From: Polaribacter marinaquae | GTDB lineage: Bacteria > Bacteroidota > Bacteroidia > Flavobacteriales > Flavobacteriaceae | Length of the DNA: 64,000 nt | Assembly: GCF_038019025.1 (NCBI RefSeq) | Contig: NZ_CP150496.1 | Coordinates: 1,306,001-1,370,000 of the forward strand | Direction of reading: 5' to 3' | Part shown: positions 8,977-17,366 of the stretch, piece by piece | How the letters are laid out: each line of letters starts with the position of its first letter | Position numbering within the stretch: the stretch's first letter is position 1 | Notes under the pieces: generated by a model | The model's database searches: none | What the model was told of the DNA's origin: nothing | Seen by the model: only the letters and a program-made list of their open reading frames with translations | Program-made: the position numbers and the translations under genes

Positions 8977-11900
8977 TTATTGAAGTATTACTAATTTTTC
9001 ATACTTCTCTGACACTAAATTACTTGTTGTAGATTTAACTCTTAGTTTATAAACATAAACCCCTTTACCAATTTTATTACCAAAATCATCTAAACCATTC
9101 CAAGTTATACTTCTAGACAAATTACCAACCGTAATAATATTTCTATTAATAGTTTTTACCAATTTACCAGAAATTGTAAAAATTTGCACTTGTACTTCTA
9201 AATTTTCGTTTGGTTTATTATGGTTAAACCAAAACTCTGTATAATTTACAAAAGGATTGGGATAGTTTAATACGTTTTCTAAATTTAAAATTGCATCACT
9301 AACAACTACGAAGTTTAACGTTAATTCTGATGAGTTATTGTATGTATCCCAAACTTTTATTTTTAATGTGTGTGGGCCAACTTCTAAATCTCTTAATCTA
9401 TATGTAACTTTCCCTTTTGTAAAGTCGTTTAATTCTGTTTGATAAAAGTCATTTAATACAATAGGATTTGTGGTGTCGCCATCTAAAATCCCAATAATAT
9501 CATGATCTACGGCAGTAATAGAAGTATTAATACCACTAACATCCGATAATAACGCAATTAAATTAGGAGAAGCATTTGTATTGCCACCGTCTATAAAAGA
9601 CTCATCATTCATAAACAATTTAATTTCTGGGCCAACGGTATCTTCTGGTGCATTTTCATTAATACCACCAATTACCAAATCTATATTATAACCTGCTTTT
9701 TCTGATGTACCATTTTCTGCATAAAAACTTACTTTACCGTTTCCGAGTGCAATTTTAATATCTTTTGGCACAATAAAATCAAACTTAAACGCTCCGTTTT
9801 CTATACTAGATTTACCTCTAAACAACTTACTGTCTTGTGTGTCAAAATCTAGAGTTTCTCCAAAACTATTGTTTCCTAAAGTTGTTTTATCAATAATTTT
9901 ATCGAAAACTGTTGTAGATAAAACACCGTTAAAATTATTTAAAACAGCATCTGAATTATTAACAATTACACCCTCGAAACTTACTTTAGACAAAGCTTTT
10001 AAAGTATCTAATGGTTGCGAAATATCTTTACCGTTTAATTTTGTGATTTTTATATTTGGTTCTGGCACTGCAAGTTTCATTGCCGGGTCTCCGAAAGAAT
10101 AGATAAAAAACTTCTGTATACTCGAAAAATTATTTTTTGCTTGTGTTAAAGATTCTGCAATTGTAAATTTTTCATCATTAAATTCTAGTAAAATTCTAAT
10201 TAAACTTTCATTAAACTGTTGCCCAACATTTATAAAAACCTCTCTTGTTGTAGTAATCATGCTAGATGCGCCACCATTTTTATTCCATAATGTTAACTCA
10301 CCTGCAGTAATTCTACTCGGATTATCGAATCTAGAAAAATCGCAAGTAACTGTAATTAAAAGAGGCAACGTATTAATATTATTAAACTCTTGAATTTGAG
10401 GTTTTTCTAATATCCTTTCTGCTGCAAAACCATCTTCACCACCGTGCCCAAAATAATCAAAAACTAAAGTACCTTTTTCTATTGCATTCGTAATTGCTGT
10501 TTTTACTTCCGGATAACGTTCTCCACCAGAAGAATTTTGTTGTACAAAAGCATCAGCATAAATTTTACTAACATTAAAAATTGGTTTTCTATTTTTAATT
10601 TCATCAGCAATCGACTCTACACCTTTCTGAATTGGTATATCAAAATCATCATCAATATCATCTGCTAAAAGGGTTACTGTATTTCGCCAATCTCCTTTAG
10701 AGCTTTCATCATAATAACTTAAAATTTTAGTTACAACATCTTCTGCTTGCGATATTCCTGTAACTGGTATTCTGCTAGAAACAACATCTATGGTATGAGA
10801 AGAACTCATGCTACCCTCATTTGTATCTAACATCACAAAAAAATCATCTGTCACATAAGAAAAAGCTAAATTAAAGTGATAAATATCATCCGTTTGAGAA
10901 GGTAATTTAACAGGAACCACATTATTGTTATTTGCAATTCTACCTTTGTAATCGTAAGAAGAATCGCCAAAGAAACATACAAATTTTAACTTTTTATCTT
11001 CGGATGAATTGGTTGTATATAAATGTCTTATAAAATCTCGAATACCTGTAATATCTTTAGAGCCTGATGCAAACTCATTATAAATTTCATCTAAAATAAC
11101 AACCTTTGTAGATAATCCGGAATTTGTTTGATGATAATCTGCCAATCTTTGTGCTTGTGAAACCAAATCTTTGCTAGTAATTACAAGATAATTTATGTCT
11201 TTTAAAGCATGTAAATTTTGATTTTCTACTCTCGAATTTTCAATAGTTCCTGGTATATAAAAATCCGAAGAATTTAATACAACATATTCATTTAAAACTC
11301 CTCCGTTGGCTTTAAATGTAAAATCTGAAGTAGAACTTTCGTTAGTTATTAATTCAGGATTAATAGCATTCGATACATCCCAAACTTGATAAATTTCCGC
11401 TGCATTTTTTACTTGAAACTCAACTGTGCCACTCGCATCAAATTGATTAAAACTTCTAAAACCAAACTGTTTACCGTTTGCTAAAAGATTTTTTTTACCA
11501 TAAATCTCAATAAAATCTAAAAAAGCATTTGCAGACGGATTTCCGTTATTGTTGTAATTTAATTCTAAAGTAATTGCGTTTGTTGGGTTGCTAAATGCTG
11601 CAGTTCTTTCTGATGTTACAGCTTTTGTTAACGAACTCGGATTTAAACCACTAAAACTAAGCGTATATAAATCTGTATTATTTGCTTTTACCGATAATGT
11701 TGATGATGAAATGGAATTACTTACAGCTCTTGTTCTAATAAATATATCTTCATTTACCAATACTTTATCAAAAGGTATTGTAAAACTCTGTGTATTTTCG
11801 ATATTAAAATTGTCATCAAAAAACCATTGTGTACCTGCACCTAATAAGTTTATCTCTTCTTTTTCATAAAAAATAAAATCATCAAAACTAGAAATTTGTG

Positions 11901-12387
11901 TAGCTACATTATTTGTGTTTAAAGCTTTATTTTGAATTCTTTTTCCGGCAGTATTTCCTACTGTTATAAAATAATAAGCCTTATCAGAATATATATTTTG
12001 TCTATGTTTAGCACTTTTGTTTGCAGTATCTAAAACCCAATCGTGAGGGCCTTTCGCATAGAATAAAATAAAATCGTTGGCATCGAAACTACCGTCAGAT
12101 TCACCTTCTACGTAAATAGCATTTTCCTGTAAATCTTGATACCTAAAATCATTATTTACAAAGGGCAATAAAGCACCACCGTTACCATAAATCCTTATAT
12201 TTTGAGGGTTTATATTATTTGTAGAAACTCCAATTCTTTGTAATAAATTTCTATCGATCTTAAAAATACCTGTTGTGTCTACAGAAAATTTAAACCAGTC
12301 TCCAGAAGCCAAAACAGATGAATTTACTTGTGCGTTTAATTGCAACGCACAACATACTGTTAGTATTAGTAGAAGATTTTTTTTCAT
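8977..12387 (-). CDS. porU: Type IX secretion C-terminal signal peptidase PorU
   Basis: PorU is the surface sortase-like protease of the T9SS. It removes the C-terminal sorting domain of secreted proteins and attaches them to lipid. The 1136-residue product begins with a signal peptide (MKKNLLLILTVCCALQLNA). It contains a gingipain-type peptidase C25 domain with His648 in FGHGGEDG and Cys682 in TVTCDFSRFDN, the expected dyad spacing. It ends in a type IX C-terminal domain-like region (YPNPF, then GKGVYVYKLRV and EKLVILQ). porV follows 46 bases downstream, a gene order conserved in Flavobacteria. Length and motifs are normal and no catalytic residue is missing. Confidence 0.96.
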   Translation of the reverse strand: MKKNLLLILTVCCALQLNAQVNSSVLASGDWFKFSVDTTGIFKIDRNLLQRIGVSTNNINPQNIRIYGNGGALLPFVNNDFRYQDLQENAIYVEGESDGSFDANDFILFYAKGPHDWVLDTANKSAKHRQNIYSDKAYYFITVGNTAGKRIQNKALNTNNVATQISSFDDFIFYEKEEINLLGAGTQWFFDDNFNIENTQSFTIPFDKVLVNEDIFIRTRAVSNSISSSTLSVKANNTDLYTLSFSGLNPSSLTKAVTSERTAAFSNPTNAITLELNYNNNGNPSANAFLDFIEIYGKKNLLANGKQFGFRSFNQFDASGTVEFQVKNAAEIYQVWDVSNAINPELITNESSTSDFTFKANGGVLNEYVVLNSSDFYIPGTIENSRVENQNLHALKDINYLVITSKDLVSQAQRLADYHQTNSGLSTKVVILDEIYNEFASGSKDITGIRDFIRHLYTTNSSEDKKLKFVCFFGDSSYDYKGRIANNNNVVPVKLPSQTDDIYHFNLAFSYVTDDFFVMLDTNEGSMSSSHTIDVVSSRIPVTGISQAEDVVTKILSYYDESSKGDWRNTVTLLADDIDDDFDIPIQKGVESIADEIKNRKPIFNVSKIYADAFVQQNSSGGERYPEVKTAITNAIEKGTLVFDYFGHGGEDGFAAERILEKPQIQEFNNINTLPLLITVTCDFSRFDNPSRITAGELTLWNKNGGASSMITTTREVFINVGQQFNESLIRILLEFNDEKFTIAESLTQAKNNFSSIQKFFIYSFGDPAMKLAVPEPNIKITKLNGKDISQPLDTLKALSKVSFEGVIVNNSDAVLNNFNGVLSTTVFDKIIDKTTLGNNSFGETLDFDTQDSKLFRGKSSIENGAFKFDFIVPKDIKIALGNGKVSFYAENGTSEKAGYNIDLVIGGINENAPEDTVGPEIKLFMNDESFIDGGNTNASPNLIALLSDVSGINTSITAVDHDIIGILDGDTTNPIVLNDFYQTELNDFTKGKVTYRLRDLEVGPHTLKIKVWDTYNNSSELTLNFVVVSDAILNLENVLNYPNPFVNYTEFWFNHNKPNENLEVQVQIFTISGKLVKTINRNIITVGNLSRSITWNGLDDFGNKIGKGVYVYKLRVKSTTSNLVSEKYEKLVILQ

Positions 12388-12436
12388 AAAATAGTAATCA
12401 AATAACGTAAAATAAGTGTTTATATTTTAACAACCA

Positions 12437-12444
12437 CAAATATA
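12437..12444 (-). promoter_or_regulatory. Putative -7 element (TATATTTG) for porU-porV
   Basis: On the minus strand TATATTTG fits the -7 consensus, about 50 bases before the porU ATG, in the 200-base divergent gap with gldJ. No clear TTG lies at -33. I see no equally good element for gldJ in the gap. Confidence 0.45.
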
Positions 12445-12588
12445 AGTTATACTAAATATATAAAGCTTACGTTTAATAGAATGTGTATAAAAAATTGATG
12501 CGTTAAAATTTATATTTTTCTTGCACTAAATTTTATTTATTGTAAATTGCATCCTTAATAAAAACCCTAAATAATTTTCGATTAGGAA

Positions 12589-14268
12589 ATGGAAAAAATT
12601 TTTAAAATATCTTTAGTTGTTTTCACAACATTGCTTTTAGCAAATTGTAATAGATCTACAACTGGTAAATCTAGATTAACTGGTTTATCTTTTAACGATC
12701 CTAAAAACGGAAATTATATAAGAAACAGCTCTTTCGAAGGCCAAGAAACTCCGTTAGGAATGGTAGATATTGAAGGTGGTTCTTTTACAATGGGGCAAGT
12801 TCAAGACGACGTAATGTTCGATTGGAATACAACTCCGAAGAAAATTCATGTTCGATCTTTTTTTATGGACGAGGCAGAAGTAACAAATTCTGAATACTTT
12901 TTATATGTGCAATATATGAAAGATGTTTTCTCTCCTTCTGAAGAGAAATACAAGCACATTTACAATTCTACTTTACCAGACACCTTAGTATGGAGAAAAA
13001 GTTTAGGTAATACCGATATTTTAACAGAAAACTATTTTAGACACCCAGCATATGCAGATTACCCAGTTGTTGGTGTTACTTGGTTACAAGCTAATGAATA
13101 CTGTAAATGGAGAACAAACGCAGTAAACTTAAAAAAGTTAATTGATAAAGGCCATATTAAAAATATTTTTGAATCTGACTCTACAAGAAACTTTTTTGAT
13201 ACAGAAAGATTTTTAAATGATTCTGATAGGCTTTTTGATGGAGATACAACAATCTATAAAAGAGGTGTAAGAACCAGAGTTGTAAGACGTAGAGGAGAAC
13301 CTAGACCAGGACAAGATGATTTTCAAGGTAGAAAAATAACACAAGCAGACGGCGTTCTTCAACAAAAATTTAGATTACCTACAGAAGCAGAATGGGAATT
13401 TGCAGCAAAAGCGATTGTAGAAAACAGAGAATATAATACTGTTAGAGGAAGAAAAAAATATGCTTGGAATGGTAAATACACAAGAGCTCAAAAGAAAAGA
13501 TTTAGAGGAGACCAGTTAGCTAACTTTAAACAAGGTAAAGGACAGTATAGTGGTTTACCTGGTTGGAGTTCTGATGGTTCTGATATTCCTATTAGAATTA
13601 AATCTTACCCTCCTAATGCCTTCGGATTATATGATATGTCTGGTAATGTAGCAGAATGGGTTGCTGATGTTTATAGACCAATTATCGATAACGAAGCAAA
13701 TGATTTTAATTATTTTAGAGGTAATTTATTTACTAAAAAAATGATAAATCAAGAAGGAAAAGTTGTTATTGTTGGTAATGATGTAGCTGTAGAATATGAT
13801 ACTTTACCAAATGGTAGCGTTATACCAAAGCAACTACCTGGAACAATTAAATATGTACCAATTACAAAAGATGATGCATCTTTTAGAACTAATTTTTCTA
13901 GAGCAGAAAATGCAAATATTAATGATGGTGATTTAAACTCTAGTAGATTTTATGAAGATGATGAAGATCGTTTTGCTTCTAGACCAAGTATGTATAATTC
14001 ACCAAAAAAACCTGCAAGATTTAGAGACTCTTTATCTGGTAGAGATGTATTAATAAATGATGACAAGAAAAGAAGAACGCTAATTAGCGATCAAACAAGA
14101 GTTTATAAAGGTGGTTCTTGGGCGGATAGAGAGTATTGGTTAGATCCAGCTCAAAGAAGGTATTTACCAGAATATATGGCAACAAACTTTATTGGTTTTA
14201 GATGTGTTACAGACAAATTTGGTCCAATGACATATAAAAAACGTACTGCCAGAAATCCTAGTAGATAA
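12589..14268 (+). CDS. gldJ: Gliding motility lipoprotein GldJ
   Basis: GldJ is an outer-membrane-associated lipoprotein needed for flavobacterial gliding and for stability of other Gld proteins of the T9SS motor. The 559-residue product has a lipoprotein signal peptide (MEKIFKISLVVFTTLLLANC, lipobox Cys20). It has a formylglycine-generating-enzyme/sulfatase-modifying fold, seen in MVDIEGGSFTMGQ, EVTNSEYFLYVQYM, RLPTEAEWEFAAKA, GLYDMSGNVAEWVADV and the C-terminal VYKGGSWADR...RCV. Insertions rich in Arg and Asp lie within this fold, as in other GldJ proteins; the fold here is probably not enzymatic. It diverges from porU, so secretion and gliding genes share an upstream gap. A terminator follows. 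Confidence 0.95.
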   Translation: MEKIFKISLVVFTTLLLANCNRSTTGKSRLTGLSFNDPKNGNYIRNSSFEGQETPLGMVDIEGGSFTMGQVQDDVMFDWNTTPKKIHVRSFFMDEAEVTNSEYFLYVQYMKDVFSPSEEKYKHIYNSTLPDTLVWRKSLGNTDILTENYFRHPAYADYPVVGVTWLQANEYCKWRTNAVNLKKLIDKGHIKNIFESDSTRNFFDTERFLNDSDRLFDGDTTIYKRGVRTRVVRRRGEPRPGQDDFQGRKITQADGVLQQKFRLPTEAEWEFAAKAIVENREYNTVRGRKKYAWNGKYTRAQKKRFRGDQLANFKQGKGQYSGLPGWSSDGSDIPIRIKSYPPNAFGLYDMSGNVAEWVADVYRPIIDNEANDFNYFRGNLFTKKMINQEGKVVIVGNDVAVEYDTLPNGSVIPKQLPGTIKYVPITKDDASFRTNFSRAENANINDGDLNSSRFYEDDEDRFASRPSMYNSPKKPARFRDSLSGRDVLINDDKKRRTLISDQTRVYKGGSWADREYWLDPAQRRYLPEYMATNFIGFRCVTDKFGPMTYKKRTARNPSR

Positions 14269-14290
14269 TACACGTATATTTTAAAAAAAC

Positions 14291-14326
14291 AAACCTCATT
14301 GTGACTTCACAATGAGGTTTTTTTAT
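14291..14326 (+). terminator. Intrinsic terminator after gldJ
   Basis: CCTCATTGTG, the loop ACTT and CACAATGAGG form a 10-bp stem flanked by A and T runs, ending 12 bases before the murF ATG. Confidence 0.88.
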
Positions 14327-14337
14327 ATCTTTATTTT

Positions 14338-15594
14338 ATGAATATAACAGAAATCTATAAGCTTTACTCTAAAAACTACTTAGTAGATACAGATACAAGA
14401 AAAATTAGAGAAAACACACTTTTTTTTGCTTTAAAAGGAGATAATTTCAATGGAAATAAATTTGCATCAGAGGCTATAAAAAAAGGTGCTAGTTTCGCTA
14501 TTATAGATGAAGAAGAATATCATAATAATAAAACTACAATTCTTGTAAAGAACGTTTTAGAAACTTTACAAGATTTAGCTCGCTACCACAGAAAGCAATT
14601 AAAAGCTACAATTATAGCTCTTACAGGTAGTAATGGTAAAACAACTACCAAAGAATTGATAAATGTTGTTTTATCTAAAAAATACAATACAAAAGCAACA
14701 AAAGGGAACCTAAACAATCACATAGGAGTTCCCTTAACACTTCTTTCTTTTACTCCGGATGAGGAAATGGGAATTGTAGAAATGGGTGCAAACCATCAAA
14801 AAGAAATTGAATTCTTATGTTCGATAGCGAATCCAGACTATGGATATATCACAAATTTTGGAAAAGCACATTTAGAAGGTTTTGGTGGTGTAGAAGGTGT
14901 AATTAAAGGCAAGAGTGAATTGTATAATTATTTAATAAAGAATAATAAAACTGCTTTTATTAATTCTGATGACGAACTTCAAGTGCAAAAAACTAATAAT
15001 TGTAATACAATTCATTTTAATAGTTCTATAAAATTAATTGACGCCTCTCCTTTTGTTAAATTATCTTTTAACAGCAACATAATTACCACCAATCTAATAG
15101 GATCTTATAATTATAATAATATTGCAGTTGCAATTACCATTGGTAATTATTTTAAAGTTTTAGATGTAGATATACAATCAGCAATCGAGAAATACACACC
15201 AACAAACAACCGCTCTCAAATAATCAATAAAGAAAGTAATTATATCATTTTAGATGCCTACAATGCAAATCCTTCGAGCATGAAAGTTGCTTTAGAAAAC
15301 TTTGCTAGATTAGAGTCTAAATTTAAAACTGTTATCTTAGGTGATATGTTTGAGTTAGGAAGTTCTGCTGAAATAGAACATCAATACATAGTCGATTTAG
15401 CTGATAGTTTTAACTTCGAAAACACATTTTATGTAGGCGAAAATTTTCATAAAACTACAACAAAAAATAAAAAATTAATTTCATTTTCAGAATTAGAAGA
15501 TTTTATAAAAAAGAATCCTCTAGAAAATCAAAAAATATTAATTAAAGGATCTAGAGGAATGGGTTTAGAAAGAATATTAAATTTTATAGATTAA
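14338..15594 (+). CDS. murF: UDP-N-acetylmuramoyl-tripeptide--D-alanyl-D-alanine ligase
   Basis: MurF adds D-Ala-D-Ala to the UDP-MurNAc tripeptide using ATP, the last cytoplasmic step of the peptidoglycan monomer. At 418 residues it has the Mur N-terminal fold, the P-loop LTGSNGKTTTKEL (Lys101), the central motif EMGANHQKEI, NFGKAHLEGFGG, and the C-terminal LDAYNANPSSM with LGDMFELG. It is isolated from the other division and cell wall genes. The start lies only 12 bases past the gldJ terminator, and I see no convincing promoter between them, so expression may rely on read-through or on an element overlapping the terminator. The 3' end overlaps the convergent kinase gene by 11 bases. Confidence 0.95.
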   Translation: MNITEIYKLYSKNYLVDTDTRKIRENTLFFALKGDNFNGNKFASEAIKKGASFAIIDEEEYHNNKTTILVKNVLETLQDLARYHRKQLKATIIALTGSNGKTTTKELINVVLSKKYNTKATKGNLNNHIGVPLTLLSFTPDEEMGIVEMGANHQKEIEFLCSIANPDYGYITNFGKAHLEGFGGVEGVIKGKSELYNYLIKNNKTAFINSDDELQVQKTNNCNTIHFNSSIKLIDASPFVKLSFNSNIITTNLIGSYNYNNIAVAITIGNYFKVLDVDIQSAIEKYTPTNNRSQIINKESNYIILDAYNANPSSMKVALENFARLESKFKTVILGDMFELGSSAEIEHQYIVDLADSFNFENTFYVGENFHKTTTKNKKLISFSELEDFIKKNPLENQKILIKGSRGMGLERILNFID

Positions 15595-16438
15595 TATTTT
15601 CTTTATGATATTCTAACAGGTTATCTATTGGTCTTTGTATTACACCAGTAATTTTAAGATTGTATTTACTTGCAACTTTTTCTAAAATATCACTAAAATA
15701 ATGTGCAATAGAACCTATAAAATAAATTTTTGTTGATTCGTCTTTGTTGTAAGGCAGTATTCGATATTTAAAAAATTCTTGAAACCCTTTTTTAATCAAC
15801 CTCTTAATATATTTTTCATCTTTAAAATCGAACATAAATTTAGCAAATGTTGCCAAGTACATATTAGGATTCGCTTCTTTATAAATATTATTTTTTATAA
15901 AATCTGCTTCTAAATTAAACTCATTTTCAAATTTTGAAGCTATTTTTTTGGGCATATTTTTGTAGTAATAATCTATAATTAGTTTTTTACCAAAATAATT
16001 ACCACTTGCTTCATCCATCAAAATATATCCAAGAGAAGGCACAACCATTTCCATGTGTTTACCATCAAAATAACAACTATTAGAACCTGTTCCTAAAATA
16101 CATACTATTGCTGGTTCTTTGCCCGTAGCAGCATAAACAGCTGCCAACATATCTTCAGCAATAAAAACTTTGGCATTTACAAAAATAGTTTCTAATACTT
16201 TTTTTAATACTGCAGTAGGTTTTGGTGTACCACAACCTGCACCATAAAAATGAATTTCTGTTACATCATCTTTAATATTAATAAGCTGAAACATATTAAT
16301 AATTCTATTATGCAACTCTTCCTCTTCTACAACTACAGGGTTCAATCCCAAAGTTCGAACTCTAAATTCTTCTTTTTTATTCGTATTTAAAGCAATCCAA
16401 TCTGCTTTTGTAGAACCTCCGTCTGCAATTAAAATCAT
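15584..16438 (-). CDS. BadF/BadG-type ATPase, N-acetylglucosamine kinase-like
   Basis: A sugar kinase-like member of the ASKHA fold, 284 residues. The phosphate-1 motif ADGGSTKADW (residues 5-14), the phosphate-2 region CILGTGSNSCYFDG and the adenosine segment FIGSIAHYFSD are visible. Members of this branch phosphorylate N-acetylglucosamine or related amino sugars; in Bacteroidota it may salvage cell-wall or chitin sugars. The substrate is inferred from family only. It is convergent with murF and divergent from the CpsB-type phosphatase, with a full TTG/TAnnTTTG promoter of its own. anmK, another wall-sugar salvage kinase, lies elsewhere in this window. Confidence 0.85.
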   Translation of the reverse strand: MILIADGGSTKADWIALNTNKKEEFRVRTLGLNPVVVEEEELHNRIINMFQLINIKDDVTEIHFYGAGCGTPKPTAVLKKVLETIFVNAKVFIAEDMLAAVYAATGKEPAIVCILGTGSNSCYFDGKHMEMVVPSLGYILMDEASGNYFGKKLIIDYYYKNMPKKIASKFENEFNLEADFIKNNIYKEANPNMYLATFAKFMFDFKDEKYIKRLIKKGFQEFFKYRILPYNKDESTKIYFIGSIAHYFSDILEKVASKYNLKITGVIQRPIDNLLEYHKENINL

Positions 16439-16455
16439 AATATTATTGTTTTAAT

Positions 16456-16486
16456 CAAATATATAATAACTTCAATCAATTGGCAA
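16456..16486 (-). promoter_or_regulatory. Promoter of the N-acetylglucosamine kinase-like gene, TTG-N20-TATATTTG
   Basis: On the minus strand TTG (16484-16486), a 20-base spacer and TATATTTG (16456-16463) match the Bacteroidota consensus. The -7 element ends 17 bases before the ATG at 16438. Confidence 0.65.
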
Positions 16487-16535
16487 TAGCTATTAAAACT
16501 TCAATCGTTTTCGTTTCAAAGAAATTATAAATTAG

Positions 16536-16543
16536 TATTTTTG
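16536..16543 (+). promoter_or_regulatory. Putative -7 element (TATTTTTG) for the CpsB-type phosphatase
   Basis: TATTTTTG fits TAnnTTTG and ends 17 bases before the ATG at 16561. No exact TTG is at -33. Confidence 0.48.
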
Positions 16544-16560
16544 CAAAAAATAAAACCTTT

Positions 16561-17301
16561 ATGTTTTTCTTTAAAAAGAAAGAAATTCCGTTAACAGATT
16601 TCTTTACAAATAATTTTGTTGATATACATTCTCATTTACTTCCGGGTATAGATGATGGCGCTAAAAATATTGATAACTCTGTAGAATTAATTTTGAAGAT
16701 GTATTCTTATGGAATAAAAAACTTTATAACAACACCTCATGTTTTAGGAGATGTATATCCGAATTCATCTGAAACTATAAAAAGCAAATTAGAAGAAGTA
16801 AGAACAGCTTTAAAAAATAAAGGCTACAGTGACATTAAAATTAATGCTGCTGCAGAGTATATGATGGATGAGCAATTTATTGATAGGCTTAAAGCAAATG
16901 ATATTTTGACTTTGAAAGGTAATTATATTCTTGTTGAGATGTCTTATTTTAATGCTCCAATGAATTTATATGATGTACTTTTCGACATTCAGTTAAAAGG
17001 ATACAAACCAGTTTTGGCACATCCAGAAAGATATAATTTTTTTCATAATGATTTACAAAACTACCACAAGCTGAAAAAAGCGGGGTGTTTATTTCAATTA
17101 AATCTATTATCACTAACTGAGCAATATGGTAAAAATGTTCAAAAGATAAGTAACGCATTATTAAAGCAAAACCTTTATGACTTTGTTGGCTCTGACACAC
17201 ATCATAAAAATCATTTGCAGTTGCTAAAAAAGATTGGAACTCAAAAAAATCTAAAAAAAATAAAACATTTACTAGATAACAATAGTAAAGTATTTAACTA
17301 A
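16561..17301 (+). CDS. CpsB/CapC-type tyrosine-protein phosphatase (PHP fold)
   Basis: A manganese-dependent PHP-domain phosphatase of the CpsB/Wzh type that dephosphorylates the C-terminal tyrosines of BY-kinases controlling polysaccharide length and export. The 246 residues show the PHP metal motifs in order: DIHSHLLPGIDDGA (His23, His25), TTPHV, AAAEYMMDE, VLAHPERY and GSDTHHKNH. It stands tail to tail with wzc, the likely substrate, rather than in the same operon, and has its own candidate promoter and terminator. Kinase and phosphatase could thus be expressed independently, which is inference. Confidence 0.92.
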   Translation: MFFFKKKEIPLTDFFTNNFVDIHSHLLPGIDDGAKNIDNSVELILKMYSYGIKNFITTPHVLGDVYPNSSETIKSKLEEVRTALKNKGYSDIKINAAAEYMMDEQFIDRLKANDILTLKGNYILVEMSYFNAPMNLYDVLFDIQLKGYKPVLAHPERYNFFHNDLQNYHKLKKAGCLFQLNLLSLTEQYGKNVQKISNALLKQNLYDFVGSDTHHKNHLQLLKKIGTQKNLKKIKHLLDNNSKVFN

Positions 17302-17338
17302 AAAAAAGGAGCAATTAAAATTGCTCCTTTTTTTTAGT
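17300..17338. terminator. Bidirectional terminator between the CpsB-type phosphatase and wzc
   Basis: GGAGCAATT-AA-AATTGCTCC with an A-run before and a T-run after. It ends the rightward phosphatase gene and, by symmetry, probably the 26-kb leftward polysaccharide operon. Confidence 0.85.
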
Positions 17339-17340
17339 TT

Positions 17341-17364
17341 TAATAATAATAATAATAATAATAA
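17341..17364. repeat. (TAA)8 trinucleotide microsatellite
   Basis: Eight perfect TAA copies lie between the terminator hairpin and the wzc stop codon. The run is non-coding and would be prone to length change. No function is visible. Confidence 0.95.
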
Positions 17365-17366
17365 TA

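Noticed and set aside
12480-12588. gldJ promoter (TTG-N19-TAAATTGC near 12520-12555)
   Set aside because: The -7 part misses the TTTG end of the consensus in two places, so I could not support it as a feature.
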